Source: Cornus controversa (lineage: Eukaryota; Streptophyta; Magnoliopsida; Cornales; Cornaceae). Taken from it: 64,000 nt of DNA. Under the pieces are notes generated by a model. That model saw only the letters and a list, made by a program, of their open reading frames with translations, searched no databases and was not told where the DNA came from. Both the position numbers and the translations under genes were made by a program. Position 1 is the first letter of the stretch; each line of letters starts with the position of its first letter. Below, piece after piece: positions 42,701-52,542 of the stretch. Location: the NCBI GenBank assembly GCA_026545225.1, contig CM048849.1, positions 45,284,336-45,348,335 of the forward strand. Direction: 5' to 3'.

Positions 42701-45700
42701 GTTAAATGAACTTGTCCCTTCGCCCTAGAGTATCCATGTTGACATGAAATTATGTGTACGAGGAAAGGGCGTGGTATGAAAAAGGGTGTGGAAACGACTA
42801 CCATGCAAGACGTATTCTCTTGCATGTTGAATGAAGAAAGAGCTTAAATTTTTGCCTGTTTAGCATCACTGAAGATTAATTTGGTACTCAAGCCATTGGA
42901 GGAGTCATTGCAAATAAACCCTTGTATCATGGAACTCTAAAAGGTGCAGTTTCATGAGTGTTTCTATAATCTACTAAATTTTTAAAGGTCGCTGATAATA
43001 TTTATTACTACATCTACAATACTAATAACTAGAATCACCCTTATTTATATTAAAATTCTAAAACACGCAGCCTTCCCAAATTTCGGGCACTTGGACATTC
43101 CAGAAGTGTTTGAGCATCATCGAACTTAAGGATTAGATAGATCATACATCTAGAGACATGTCAGTACCTCACTCCAGATACTTGCATTTTTGTGACATAG
43201 TTAACTTATCTACTTTGGTGGTTTAGAACTGAATTTGGTTAATAATACTTAGGTTGGTTAGTTGGATGAAGTTCTATTAGATGGTAAGAGAATCATCAAT
43301 GAAAAATGAAAGTGAGAAAAAAAATCATGTGAAAACAACTTTTTTTTCCCCTGATGGAGGGATTAGTGAACTTTTCTTACTAAAGTGAGCAAAGTGTCCA
43401 AAGAAGAGTGAAATTTTCTCACTAAAGCGAGCAAAGAAGAGTCTGAATGGGATTAATGCAAGATATATTCAAGATATAGAATAAACTTAATATTTCCTCA
43501 GTCATATTGTTTTTATTAGCTTCCACACTTCAACTTGTATGTCATTGGATATAAATTAACATCCATGTTTGTTGTAGATTTTTTTTCTTTTTTCTGTACC
43601 AGAAACTAACACCTATGTTTCTATATGACAGTTTGTAAGTGTAAGTGTAATGCATTCTCCACCCAGACCTCCCCTTCCCTTCTTGCCCCAAGGAATGCGT
43701 GGTATAAATTACAATACATGAGACATAAGCCTCTGAATATTATTTTTCTTTGAACAGTATTTTTCTTTGTTTCTTATAAAAACCTATGAATATGTAAGTA
43801 CTAACCATAATAAATGACGAATAAATATTCAAGAGCACAGCAACATTTTTAGACATTTGGGTGCTTCAATCAATAAAATATGGAAATGGCCTTTACCTGG
43901 TTTTGGTCATCACTAATCAAGGACGCTGGGAGGGGTTGATTGAGTACAGACTTTAGAATCTTGCTGTTTTCACAAAGTCACCTATATTAAAACAATAAGA
44001 GGTTCTCAACTAAAAATATAAGAGAAAACAGAACACCAAACCCTAAAAATTGGCGAGAAGCAAGGAACTGAAAAGCTAGTGATTAAATGGCTTGGAGCGC
44101 ATCCAATTAATTTGTATAAATAGTTAGCCGTATATCTGATTCCCTTCTACTGACTATTTGAACTCTAATCAATTCGGATTTTAATTCCCTTTTCAAATGC
44201 CAGAATCCAATCATAGATCTAAAACCTATCCACATCCAATTTCTATGGAAAATCACATAAATAAGAGCCATCTTTAATAGGCTAATGGTTGATCACATCA
44301 AGTTCAATCATGAGTGTAAATCCCCTTTTTACTTGATTTTGGTTGTTTTGGTGTCGACAGCTCCCATAAGGTCTCTTCCCCCCTCCCCGCTTCCTTTCTT
44401 TCTTTATTTGTAATCTATGTGCTTGGTCTTGACCGGAGTCAGGCAAAAAAGCTTGGGTAGGATTATATTTTTATCAAGTGACCAATTTTGCCTCTCATGA
44501 TGTTGCGTAAAAACTACAGAACAGTGTTACTTCTGCAGCCTGCATATCATACAAGAATAGCGCAGCCCAGCTACCTTGAAGCATGCTAAAATTTGCTTTA
44601 GAACTATGTTATATTACACATGGAAGAACTTTCCTTGCGTTAGGTGTGGTAGTTGACTTGGTATGGCTATAGTTCTGAGTGAATCTGGTTGGTATCCTGT
44701 GTATGGTTGCAGAATTGGCTATTCCCAAATATTATCATGTTGAGACTCATTTCCTATATGCTGGGGATATGACCACGTCAATCTTATTTACTTGATGCTG
44801 ATCACGTCCAATGTCTGTTGAACAAAGAATTCTAGAAATCTGGACTTAATTTGTGCCGAAATTGTCATAGTAGCTTCAGATTAGATAGCCTAGAAAGCAA
44901 GATATCATGACAAGGAGATTCAAGACACTACCTAATTTGCATGCTACTTTTTTAGTATCATATGTTACAAGTGTTCAACTATTTATTGGTGCTTAATTAT
45001 TTTTTATGTGATTGTAGGTTGAAACAGCAGCAGGTTCAGCGCCGTTCTTGTCATTGCTTACTCCATTCAATTCTGGATCACGCCATTCATACTGGAAAGC
45101 TCCCCCCAGTACTTCCACTGTTGAATTTGTTATTGTTCTTGGTAATCTCTCTGATGTCTCAGGGATTGTCCTCCTTGTTAGTCCCTTTGGCTATTCAATG
45201 TCTGATGCTCCTACTGTGAGTACACCTATCTTTTTACCCACATTTTTGTTAAATGAATATCAGCAGCGGCTGAGTAGCCTGCCTCGTTAGAGCCCTGTAT
45301 TTCAATGTGTCTACAACAAGCCTAAAAGTTTCCGTGGATCATCTTGACATATAAATGTTTCGTTGGGTATTGGCTAAATTTTATATTTTGATTGGATTTT
45401 ATAATTTGAAATGTCATCTTTTAAAAAGATTTTTAGGAGTTTTCTTATGGAAAGTGATTCTATATTTCAATTTATATATCCGTAATACTTGTCCCATAAG
45501 GAACTAGGTTTAGGTTATGAGAGTGACAGGGTAATGAAAATTTACAGGTATATAGATGTGGTTATTGTTGAATCATTTATTCCCATATGTGAACCTTAAC
45601 AACATTAGCTCAACGACTTTAAATATCATGCCTTTTTTAGTATGACATTCTCCCCTTCGTCATTATGTGTTGTTATTTAGGTTTGATATTACATTTGTAG

Positions 45701-48700
45701 TGGCATACGTAGGCATCGGACCCAACTTGTCTGGTGGCATTCTATGCCTTGCCACGCGGTCACTTTCTGCCTCGCAACATGGCACATTCACCTTGCCATC
45801 TGACATCTCCCCAAATAACATCGTGATGTTCCTTTAGTTCATGGTATCTCCATTTGGCAGGTCATCCAAACATGTGTGCTAGCTATTTCAAGCTGTCCTT
45901 AGTTGTCCCCACCCCATGAATCAACCTTTGGAACAGTGCTAGAAGAGGAGGGGGACAATGGAGATATCAAGATTCTCCTAGATTTCTCAGTACCACTCAT
46001 TCTGTCCCTAAGGCTGCTTTGCTGTTCGTTGTAGCAATGTCTGGGCATTCAATTTTCTTATATGCAACTCCTCCAATCCACCACTAGACCCAGTTTGATC
46101 ATAGTAGTTGTTATAAAAAAAATTCAATATTTTTCTATGATGCAATTGAATGCATAATTTTTGGCACCTCTATCCCATCGTAATTAGTGCTCATGGTATC
46201 TACTTGGTAATTGTTTTTCATAATGATTTTCCTTGAGCAAGACATTTCCTGATGTTAGTCATATACTCATTTGATTTTTTATTTTTTTGCAACAACTGCT
46301 AATTTCATGCTTTTTGTTGACAAGTATTCTTCTACTGCTACTACAGGTGCAAATCTGGGCCAGCAATAAAATACACAAGGAAGAAAGATCATGCATGGGA
46401 AAGTGGGATGTTCAATCCCTGACCACTTCTTCATCTGAATTTTGTGGACCAGAAAAGTCGGGTAAAGAGGCTAAAGTACCAAGGCACGTAAAATTTGCTT
46501 TCCGGAATCCTGTTCGATGCCGCATCATTTGGATTACACTACGTCTTCAAAGACCTGGTTCAAGTTCTGTTAATTTTGAGACAGATTTTAATCTTTTGTC
46601 CCTAGATGAAAACCCTTTTTCAGAACAAAATAGACGTGCCTCTTTTGGAGGACTAGTTGAAAGTGACCCATGTATTCATGCAAAAAGAATTCTAGTAGTT
46701 GGAAGCCCAGTGAGAAAGGATATAGGGCATACATCACGACAAAGCTCTGAGCAAATTAATATAAGAAGTTGGTTGGAGAAAACACCGCAATTAAATAGAT
46801 TCAGGGTGCGAAGAAGGCTTTTCTTCTGGTTCAGTCATGAGTAGATTTGATTTTTATATTATGTATCATATATAATGCTATCAATAATACTCTTTCCACT
46901 TTCAGGTTCCAATTGAAGCTGAGAGGTTAACCAACAGCGATCTTGTTTTGGAACAGTATTTATCCCCTGTTTCACCTTTGCTGGCAGGATTTCGTCTTGA
47001 TGGTTTCAGTGCAATAAAGCCTCGAGTTACTCACTCACCTTCTTCAGATGTAAATATATCGGACACGTCATTAAATTTTTTAGAAGACAGACACATTTCT
47101 CCAGCAGTGTTACATATTCAAGTATCTGTTCTCCAGGTATTCGTACTGCTATATTGTTATGCAGTTGTCTGCACCATGGATCTAATAATCTGATTTTTAT
47201 TTCTTTTGATGTGGATTTGTTCTCTCATGCTAGTTAAGTACCTTATATACTGGAAAATGTTTCAGCTAGTGCAACAACTTTTTTCAGATGGCCAAAATTC
47301 AAATAGCTAACATGTAATTTTCGGATGCATGAGCAAATCGTGGCAAACACTTTTTTGATCTGCTGTAGTCTGTTAGACTTGTTGATTAGGCATTAACCAG
47401 TGGATACTGTGAGTTCTTTGTGGTGATTTTGCTCTACACCAGCAATAGAAGTGTAGGACTCAAGTGTCTGAGAAACGGAACTGAGAGAGAGAGAGAGAGA
47501 ATGCTCAATTCTTTGTGGTTGTGATGTATCAGTTGCACCTGTTTGTGAAATCTTGAAGATTTGTTTGACAGGAGATTTACTGATTCTTCAGTTAAGCATA
47601 GGATTTTCTAGGTCCTTAATTGTTGAGAATGAGGATATTTAATTCTATGTTTTCCAAGAAAAATAAGGGGCCCATTCTTTTCACTTGCTAGTGAGTAGTC
47701 ACACACAAGTCTTTCTTCTTTATCTTTCTTCCTCTTTCGTTTTTTTAAGATTATTCACCATGTAAATCTATCTACTTAAAATAATTTTCACTTTGTCTGC
47801 TTGTAGCTCCCTGAGCCTTGAAAGATTTGAGACTGCTGATTGTTAGATGCATCATTTCTCCTCTTGTTAGAGAAACTGAACCTCAATTTCTATGATTATT
47901 TAAGATTGAGGAGATTGTCATTTCAATAGTCTGATGAATCTTTAAAGCTGGCTTGCACACCTAATGTTTGCAATAATATGGAAGAATGTAGAGTACATGG
48001 GCCTCCATCTTGATTACAAGTTGTTTGACTCTATAAAATGACTTAACTTTCATGAACACTCATTAAAGTACTATAAGAAAACCATTTTTGGAGAACAAAA
48101 AAAGTTTTAACGAAAAAGAATATATTAACAACCATTCTTTAAAGAAACTTAGATTTGGACTTTATAGCACATCCAATATAGGAGGGAGAAGAATCTGAAT
48201 ATGAAGGAAGCAAGAGTAAGGGAGAAATAGGAGCTGAGAAGAGAATAAGAGCGTGGAAAGAAAAGGAGAGAAGAGCGAGGGTGTAGAGTGGACTTCTCCA
48301 CACCGTTTGTTTGGTAGGGGGAAGAAGAGGAGAAGAGAGATTTTTGTACTTCTCCCCTTCTCCATGATTCGGTTCACTTAATGAGGGGAGTAGAAAATAA
48401 ATGATTAGCAGGGAAAAAAAATCCAGACCCACAAAATTATAACCTCAAAAGTGAGGTGATTTGGAATGATTTGAGGAGTAGAACAACATTTATGCAGAAA
48501 AAACAAGTACATAAAAAAGGGCGTGAGCTAGCACCATAATTTCTCTTTTACTGCTCTCTTTTTTCCACTTCTCTGTTGCTAAATGGATGAAATTTTTTAC
48601 ATTATTTATTGTCTTGTTTCTCGATTAACAAACCAAATGTATATTAAACCTATCAAATCAGAGAGAGGGAGAGAGAAGACTGACTTATTAAATGTAATTT

Positions 48701-50509
48701 AAATCATTATCCTGAATACCTAAGAAACCATATGCAACTATTCAGTTTTAAGGACTAAAATTATGAACTGATGCAATAACTATCTGCTCAAGTCATTATT
48801 TTTATATGCCTAAAAATTCTGGGTGACTAGTTTGTTACCTAGCCTACTATTGCAATCCTGAAGCAATGTACGTACACAGTGTGCCTTGGCACTCACGTTG
48901 ATAAAAACATTCTCAGAGGGGAAGTTTTAATCTTCCCAAACAAACCCCAATATTGTTAAACTAAATATGTGGAACATGCCATGAGCTCCCAGGTTCACAT
49001 GCCCAACTTCCTGGGGCAAGGGTTGAGGAAAATTAGCCAACAGTCAAATATGAGGATTGAGAGATGAGAATAACTGTTGCTTCACACTTTTTTATGTTTT
49101 GAATAGATGTATAAATTGCACTAAAGAGCCTGGAGGGGCACAACCAATGCAAGTGCAAAGTAAATTCTGGTGTACTAAGTTATGAGTCAGAGATGAAAAG
49201 TTAGAACCTGCTAAGAATATTCCTTTCCTTCCAGTTTTTCAGTATTTTATCCAATTGTGTCTGCATGGGATTGTTCCATGGCGCTAGGGGTGAAAATTGG
49301 GCTGGACAACCCATGCCCATCCCTGTCCGTGGATGGGTTTGGACCACCCTTTGTATTGCTCAGTTTAGGCTTGAGTTGATTTGCTCAACCCAACCACAAT
49401 GGAGGTTGGGTTTGGGTAGAGGTGTTTGCAATACGAGCCTAACCTAATATTATTTTTAATATTAGTATTATTATTATTACGTTAATAGGACTTAGGTTGG
49501 CAAATTTGTGTCCATTCTATAATTTTTTTTACTTTTATGTTTATTTGAGTGTCAACTATCAAGTTATTTAACTTAGTTGTGGTACCTTGTCCAAGGGCAG
49601 ATCCAATATTCAAGGGTGAAAAGGTAATTACAACTTTCATTGGGACACTCACAATTAGGGTTCATGATCATATCCATCATATATATAGTCTAGGGTTTTT
49701 GAAAAATGATCCTTTGCATATCTTGTGCTTTTGGAACTTCTTAAAGTGTTTTTCCTACTCAAACAAGGATGCAGACGACACAATCTTGGACTCTCCCTAA
49801 CACCTGTGGAGTGCAAACATGTCTTAAATAGTTACAACTTACAAGGGGTCATCTCTCCTCTCTATCCTACCAAATAATGTAAACTAGTCATCCCTCCTCC
49901 TTACATCCTATCACCTCCTACTAGACGTAAGATTAGAGTATGTTTAGTCTTCAACATTGATTAGCCATGATTAGTTTTTGTGAAGCATCTCATACGTCAA
50001 CAATATCGTACCTTGGGCCATATAGCTTGCATCTTCTGTACTCTGTTTAGTCATTTATCCATCTGCATTTTACTCTCTACTACTATTCTCTGCATGTGGA
50101 TGAAGCATACTTTCATGATCTGGAGAAGCGTTTTTAACTTTCTTAATGACAATGATCTAGTTTTAGCCTTTTAGAGTTGAGTGAATGTCACCTGTAACAA
50201 GAATATATTTATGACATCTAATTACAGGAACCTCACAACATGGTTACTGTTGCGGAGTATCGGTTGCCAGAGGTGAAGGCTGGGACACCCATGTACTTCA
50301 ATTTCCCTAGAAAGATACAAACTCGCCGAATCTTATTCAGGCTTCTTGGAGATGTTACAGCATTTTCGGATGACCCATCCGAGCTGAACGATTCGGATTA
50401 TAGAGCTTCGCCATTGGCAGCAGGGTTGTCTTTGTCAAATAGAATTAAGTTGTATCATTATGCAGAACCTTATGAACTCGGGAAATGGGCTAGCCTTTCT
50501 GCCGTTTGA
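12692..50509 (+). CDS. SAC9: SAC9-type phosphoinositide phosphatase, complete
   Basis: Thirteen coding exons: 12692-12704, 17343-17953, 19280-19412, 20634-21850, 28157-28264, 28402-28572, 32715-32954, 33504-33938, 41533-42366, 45018-45215, 46347-46805, 46906-47136, 50228-50509. They total 4932 nt (1643 aa); remembered Arabidopsis SAC9 is about 1630 aa. SAC9 is thought to turn over phosphoinositides such as PI(4,5)P2 in the endosomal/plasma-membrane system. In order: an N-terminal SAC domain with the CX5R motif [10 protein letters not shown] (Cys462, Arg468), a WW domain inserted straight after (Trp517 and Trp540), then a long plant-specific C-terminal part with a Cys cluster at about 1108-1172. 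The second Cys of the usual SAC motif is Ser, as I recall for Arabidopsis SAC9. The ATG at 12692 is chosen because its 13-nt exon joins in frame to the conserved [10 protein letters not shown] start. No stop or frameshift is present. Confidence 0.93.
13850..13955 (+). mobile_element. Au-like SINE
   Basis: It has the tRNA-derived A-box-like head ggcgcaatggtaag and the characteristic 3' text ctggccctccccgc, gcaggagcctcgtgca and ttgggctagcccttttt. A 5'-truncated relative is at 40088-40190. Target duplication not resolved. Confidence 0.7.
15142..15528 (+). other. unassigned 128-codon open frame in a SAC9 intron
   Basis: The central part ([16 protein letters not shown]) faintly recalls the D-ILGMDWL-DC block after the protease of Ty3/gypsy polyproteins. 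No flanking gag, RT or LTR was recognised. It may be a decayed retroelement scrap or chance. There is no evidence that it is a gene. Confidence 0.2.
16417..16881. mobile_element. hAT-type non-autonomous transposon (465 bp)
   Basis: The ends gTAGGAAGCAC and GTGCTTTCTAg are inverted. The perfect 8-bp duplication gtccttgt flanks it (16409-16416 and 16882-16889). Subterminal arms repeat gacacgg/cgtgtcc words. The core is AT-rich and non-coding. A relative with similar atacggg words is at about 37699-38330. Confidence 0.88.
17343..17953 (+). CDS. SAC9: SAC9 exon 2
   Basis: Residues 5-208, N-terminal half of the SAC domain. Landmarks: [54 protein letters not shown]. Donor CAG|GTTTGG. Confidence 0.92.
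17954..19279 (+). other. SAC9: SAC9 coding intron 2
   Basis: 1.3 kb of T-rich intron with no element or RNA recognised. The small frames at 18148-18357 (-) and 18663-18896 (+) are low-complexity. Confidence 0.6.
19280..19412 (+). CDS. SAC9: SAC9 exon 3
   Basis: Residues 209-252 plus one base. Includes [20 protein letters not shown], conserved in SAC9. Too short and open-ended to appear as an ATG-initiated frame. Acceptor ttatag, donor ACAG|GTAGC. Confidence 0.92.
19755..20030 (+). mobile_element. internally deleted RTE-type LINE
   Basis: The left part translates, with stops, to the start of an RTE endonuclease (RIAT.NIG followed by a region like NIICLQE). The right part (19950-20025) is the RTE 3' tail: a ccgaccccattcgaaa-like motif and an atgatgatg run. 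The same tail closes the fragment at 26960-27560. About 3 kb of a normal element is missing between the two. It lies in SAC9 coding intron 3. Confidence 0.55.
20634..21850 (+). CDS. SAC9: SAC9 exon 4: catalytic motif and WW domain
   Basis: Residues 253-658, the largest exon. Contains [15 protein letters not shown], the active-site [16 protein letters not shown] (Cys462), and the WW domain from PLPPGWEKR to [13 protein letters not shown]. The region [13 protein letters not shown] follows. Acceptor gacag, donor CAA|GTATGT. Confidence 0.95.
22761..22925 (+). mobile_element. SINE-like unit
   Basis: An A-box-like tggtgcagtgataa and a B-box-like gtttcaagtctga are spaced about as in tRNA-derived SINEs. 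A cctcccagcatctcgcgcagc tail follows. No target duplication was found. Confidence 0.4.
23745..25080 (-). mobile_element. decayed RTE-type LINE (reverse transcriptase part)
   Basis: Read on minus, three blocks recall the RTE polyprotein in its usual order, broken by many stops and frameshifts. These are a GPDEIP.WKC-like block near 24240, a [15 protein letters not shown] block near 24070 and VRTS near 23770. An L1 3' tail (24708-24770) interrupts it. Identification is by eye from translated words only. Confidence 0.5.
24708..24770 (-). mobile_element. L1 LINE 3' tail
   Basis: On minus it reads as the gagcgctttttaatgaaa-type 3' end and a cttatc plus A-run tail, as at 38940-39028 (+). It is short and heavily 5'-truncated, the expected outcome of target-primed insertion. 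Confidence 0.5.
25090..26250. repeat. probable retroelement-derived stretch
   Basis: It contains LTR-like leader words (ttttttaacggaaaacct, aaaaccctagaaacccctaatt), but no TG..CA borders or coding domain were resolved. The borders given are approximate. Confidence 0.25.
26960..27560 (+). mobile_element. RTE-type LINE 3' fragment
   Basis: Translated pieces match the C-terminal part of RTE polyproteins: [21 protein letters not shown] and a later GGMD/RPTK region, with stops. It ends with the family tail tcccattcatatgggataaa and a gatgatgaatg run. It cannot be functional. Confidence 0.65.
28157..28264 (+). CDS. SAC9: SAC9 exon 5
   Basis: Residues 659-694, from [15 protein letters not shown] to KRKDIIW. 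Acceptor ttgcag, donor TGG|GTACTT. The following intron is only 137 bp (28265-28401). Confidence 0.92.
28402..28572 (+). CDS. SAC9: SAC9 exon 6
   Basis: Residues 695-751: [41 protein letters not shown]. Acceptor cccacag, donor GAG|GTATGA. Confidence 0.93.
30530..31250. repeat. dispersed LTR-like repeat, copies 2 and 3, with an internal foldback
   Basis: Two head-to-tail segments (about 30640-30860 and 30940-31170) share ttactccaatca, cattggagcc, gatttctaaagg and acttggttacagca text with each other and with 1685-2033. Arms 30850-30930 and 31169-31250 are inverted copies of one ~80-bp stretch (actttggaaagtgtag / ctacactttccaag). It looks like a rearranged retroelement remnant. Confidence 0.6.
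32040..32360 (+). mobile_element. L1-type LINE 3' fragment
   Basis: Translated words [20 protein letters not shown] and RSFDGVE match the end of plant L1 ORF2, after the reverse transcriptase. The 3' end is gcgcccttcaatgaat, cttatct and an A run. It is 5'-truncated. Confidence 0.75.
32715..32954 (+). CDS. SAC9: SAC9 exon 7
   Basis: Residues 752-831: [52 protein letters not shown]. Acceptor aacag, donor GAG|GTACAG. Confidence 0.93.
33504..33938 (+). CDS. SAC9: SAC9 exon 8
   Basis: Residues 832-976: [12 protein letters not shown], then an acidic variable linker ([29 protein letters not shown]), then [12 protein letters not shown]. The repeated NPF/DLL-type short motifs could bind trafficking adaptors, which is inference. 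Donor ATG|GTATGT. Confidence 0.92.
35690..36752 (+). mobile_element. L1-type LINE 3' fragment (1 kb)
   Basis: It covers the zinc-ribbon region after the L1 reverse transcriptase: [21 protein letters not shown], then [16 protein letters not shown], interrupted by stops and frameshifts. It ends ttttaatgaattttacttatc plus an A-rich tail. It cannot be functional. Confidence 0.8.
37073..37464 (-). mobile_element. solo LTR, family D copy 1
   Basis: On + it runs tgttgtgaaag to gccacaacataaca. On minus it begins TGTTATGTTGTGGCCCG. Flanks ataat (37068-37072) and atgat (37465-37469) are a 5-bp duplication with one mismatch. It holds a cttatatattgggc TATA-like box and the primer-like ggtggttcgg. It was inserted into an RTE-type tail (gggacaaaggcaaggatgat). 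The 141-codon frame inside is not a gene. Confidence 0.75.
37699..38330. mobile_element. relic of a hAT-like element
   Basis: It begins with taggaagcat, close to the end of the element at 16417-16881, and both halves carry gatacggg/ccgtatcc words around an AT-rich core with TCT runs. The right end and target duplication are not resolvable. Confidence 0.4.
38431..38489 (+). mobile_element. 59-bp solo mini-LTR of the TRIM family
   Basis: It starts TGTGACGTCCCACATCGCC and ends GGGCTGTTACA, the two ends of the LTR of the TRIM-like element at 61823-62344. About 150 bp of its middle is missing. A perfect 5-bp duplication, tgtct, flanks it (38426-38430 and 38490-38494). Confidence 0.75.
38940..39028 (+). 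mobile_element. L1 LINE 3' tail
   Basis: The text ctcttgagcgcctttaatgaat, then ttatttatc and an A12 run, is the extreme 3' end of the L1 family seen at 32040 and 35690. Confidence 0.6.
39096..39463 (+). mobile_element. solo LTR, family D copy 2
   Basis: It starts TGTAATGTTGTGGCCCG and ends GTCATAACA. The perfect 5-bp duplication atatg flanks it (39091-39095 and 39464-39468). It is an inverted relative of 37073-37464, only 1.6 kb away, and shares gcccaatatat, ctagggtttggg, gaaacttgtaatctcc and tttcgcatagtgaaatc. It contains a (GA)n tract at about 39262-39278. Confidence 0.85.
40088..40190 (+). mobile_element. Au-like SINE, 5'-truncated
   Basis: The text gtaaggttgcatacatctg, accctccccagaccctgcaa, tgggagcctcgtgcactggg and a T-rich end matches 13850-13955 and the Au SINE 3' body. 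The tRNA-like A-box head is missing. Confidence 0.7.
41533..42366 (+). CDS. SAC9: SAC9 exon 9 with a cysteine cluster
   Basis: Residues 977-1254. It opens with a heptad-like amphipathic stretch ([20 protein letters not shown]). Then come [17 protein letters not shown] and a Cys-rich part ([13 protein letters not shown] near residue 1108, FICKQCC near 1168) that could bind zinc, and lastly [13 protein letters not shown]. Acceptor ttgcag, donor CCG|GTATTG. Confidence 0.92.
42367..45017 (+). other. SAC9: SAC9 coding intron 9 (2.65 kb)
   Basis: Ordinary intron. A local duplication of the words cactaaag.gagcaaag occurs at about 43377-43440. No transposon boundary, RNA or reading frame is supported. 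Confidence 0.6.
45018..45215 (+). CDS. SAC9: SAC9 exon 10
   Basis: Residues 1255-1320: [54 protein letters not shown]. Donor ACT|GTGAGT. Confidence 0.92.
45216..46346 (+). other. SAC9: SAC9 coding intron 10
   Basis: 1.1 kb, no element recognised. Donor GTGAGT, acceptor ctacag. Confidence 0.6.
46347..46805 (+). CDS. SAC9: SAC9 exon 11
   Basis: Residues 1321-1473: [60 protein letters not shown]. Reading through the donor would add a spurious 13-residue tail, so the exon ends at AGG|GTGCGA. The following intron is only 100 bp. Confidence 0.9.
46906..47136 (+). CDS. SAC9: SAC9 exon 12
   Basis: Residues 1474-1550: [42 protein letters not shown]-type IQVSVLQ end. Acceptor ttcag, donor CAG|GTATTC. 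Confidence 0.92.
47137..50227 (+). other. SAC9: SAC9 coding intron 12 (3.1 kb)
   Basis: Holds a (GA)n tract near 47486, a purine-rich block (48170-48360) that is pyrimidine-rich on minus and gives spurious frames there, and a stretch at 49284-49440 whose aggggtgaaaattgggctgg start recalls a hAT-like end without a partner. Confidence 0.55.
50228..50509 (+). CDS. SAC9: SAC9 last exon
   Basis: Residues 1551-1643 then [22 protein letters not shown]-type [47 protein letters not shown] end. The match to the Arabidopsis C-terminus shows the protein is complete. A plausible 3' UTR runs to about 50640. Confidence 0.94.
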   Translation, partial: EPHNMVTVAEYRLPEVKAGTPMYFNFPRKIQTRRILFRLLGDVTAFSDDPSELNDSDYRASPLAAGLSLSNRIKLYHYAEPYELGKWASLSAV

Positions 50510-52431
50510 TAGCTCTTATACAAAAATGACAGGTTTGGGGAATCGGTTGCAATTTGGTTTTGTAGATTTATCAAATTGTTATTCTTTGTTGTAATTTAAA
50601 ATGTTTGTAATAGTTTTGTTATTCATTAATGTAATAATAGTGGTGTCATTGAGAAATTATATTAGCCCTGTTTTTACTGTGTGCAAGACCAGTTTGGCAA
50701 AGATAATCTGCCATTGTATCAGATTCTAATGTTTCTATTGTGAGTTTGATATAAGAGATGCTGAGAGAGTTGTTCCTTGTTTGGCAATTTTGCAAGTTTT
50801 GACCCACATATAAGTTTAGGAAAGATTTTATTTTTCCCCCCCTCATATTACAGACCTGTCTTGTCTTGTTTCCCATTTCACAGTTCCATTGCCACTCTCA
50901 CTGCCCATCACAAGAAATAGGGGTCCCTTCACAAATATTCATAGCACATCATCACTTAAGGAAGATAGTATCTGATAGTCCAAAATTGGATCATTATGTC
51001 TAATTATTGTACAGAAATAAAATATTACATTACATTTTTCATTAGGGAAGGACTGAGGAAGGGAATTTTGAAGGAAAGGAAATCATTTTCCTCATGTTGT
51101 TTGGTTGAGCAGATAGGAAGGAAATAAGGAATGAACTTTAAAAAAGGTGTTTTAAGATGAGTTTGTGTAACATGGACACGTGGCATCCTTGCCAGATTGT
51201 GGAACAACACTTTACAATAAATAAATATAGTTTAAATCAAGAAAAATTATTAGTACAGCGAAAGTTATCACTAAATGACTAGTGAAAGTGGAATAAATGT
51301 TTAGATTTCATATATACCATTTGATGGATGGGAAGAGTGATTCGGTTTTTTATTCGGTGATAACTTTCGTATCATTACTTTTAAATCAATGGTCAGACTA
51401 TATTCGATTAATCTTCACAATTGTAGATGTGAGAGAGATCGAGAGAGCTACTTTCCTCGATCTCAAAATAAAATGAGAACTGCAGTTGGAGAAAAAAGAA
51501 AGAATATATATAATTTATATATGCAGTCATAAAATGAGTTCGAGTTTCAAAGCAGCCATTTTGTGTGATTAGGCAAAACCCTCTTATCAGTTAAGGACTT
51601 TAACCAGGCATTTACAAGTTAACAAAAAAGCTCAAGAAAGCTTTCTATCAACCACACAATGTCACAACTTCTAGAAATACCCTAGCTGTCCATGGAATTG
51701 GTGCCTTGGAATTAGTCTAATTGGAAAAAATTTAGTTCAAACTTTAAACTAATTTTTTCCCAATTCCACCAATGCCAATTCAAATGCTCCAATTCCATGC
51801 AACCGAAGTTTTGTGCATTCTTTGCAGAAACCAGCTTTGTGCATATAAAGGTGGAAAGATCAACAAACGGAATTTCAAGTTTTTTCATTCAAGCATTGGT
51901 TCAGTGATACACTCTCATCAGAAGCTGGCTATAATAAAGCAAAGACTTCTTTTTTCAAGTGAAGTGTCATACTATTCAAATCACCAGAAAAATAGAGTTT
52001 CCATGTAAATAACATCAAAAATTAGATTCGTACCTAGTCCTATCTCTCCCAACGCGTCAAATAAGAGGAACATATATTTACCTCTCGAACAACAATGTGA
52101 CAAACGACCTTTATCATGTAAAGTGACAGCAATCAATAATATCTTACTGCACAAACATCAAATCCTGATGAGGAATAAACAGAGACAAACATAATCAGGT
52201 TGTTGTAATCACATTTTATAATGCAAAAGAAGTTCACGCCAATTGTACAAATTCAAAATCATAAACGACTTCCAAAATTTCAGATTTTTGTTCATTCACC
52301 ATTTCCAGGTAACAATTATTCAACCAACCAAGCACACCAATCAATGCATTTACATTCCTTTACCAAAGTCCCACAATTGAAACCATCTCCGATGTATAAT
52401 CGATTTCCAATTAATTTCTTCCACTCTGAGC
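50510..52431. other. intergenic DNA between convergent SAC9 and SYP61
   Basis: The first ~130 and last ~250 bases are probably the two 3' UTRs. 51690-51801 forms an imperfect inverted repeat (catggaattgg / ccaattccatg ends, aaaaaatttagtt / aactaatttttt inside) that may be an old MITE. Nothing else is recognised. Confidence 0.5.
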
Positions 52432-52542
52432 TTAGGTCAAGAAGACCAGAACAAATAGAACAATAAATAGAACAACCAAGAACAGTAACATCATAATCTG
52501 GCCTTTGGCACCAGCCTTCTTCATAACCATAGCAACTTTTTT
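52432..52542 (-). CDS. SYP61: SYP61 exon 7: membrane anchor
   Basis: Residues 213-248 and TAA: KKVAMVMKKAGAKGQ then about 20 hydrophobic residues to the C-terminus, a typical tail anchor with a two-residue lumenal end. Acceptor (minus) ctgcag. Confidence 0.93.
   Translation of the reverse strand, partial: KKVAMVMKKAGAKGQIMMLLFLVVLFIVLFVLVFLT

Noticed and set aside
46806..46844. Extension of SAC9 exon 11 past AGG
   Set aside because: The added residues are not in the family, and a GT donor plus a matching acceptor 100 bases on restore the conserved VPIEAER sequence.
48139..48432. Minus-strand frames of 97 and 71 codons
   Set aside because: Product of a purine-rich block; two overlapping open frames with Leu/Ser/Pro-rich text and no homology.
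49284..49440. Possible hAT end (aggggtgaaaattgggctgg)
   Set aside because: No matching right end or target duplication.
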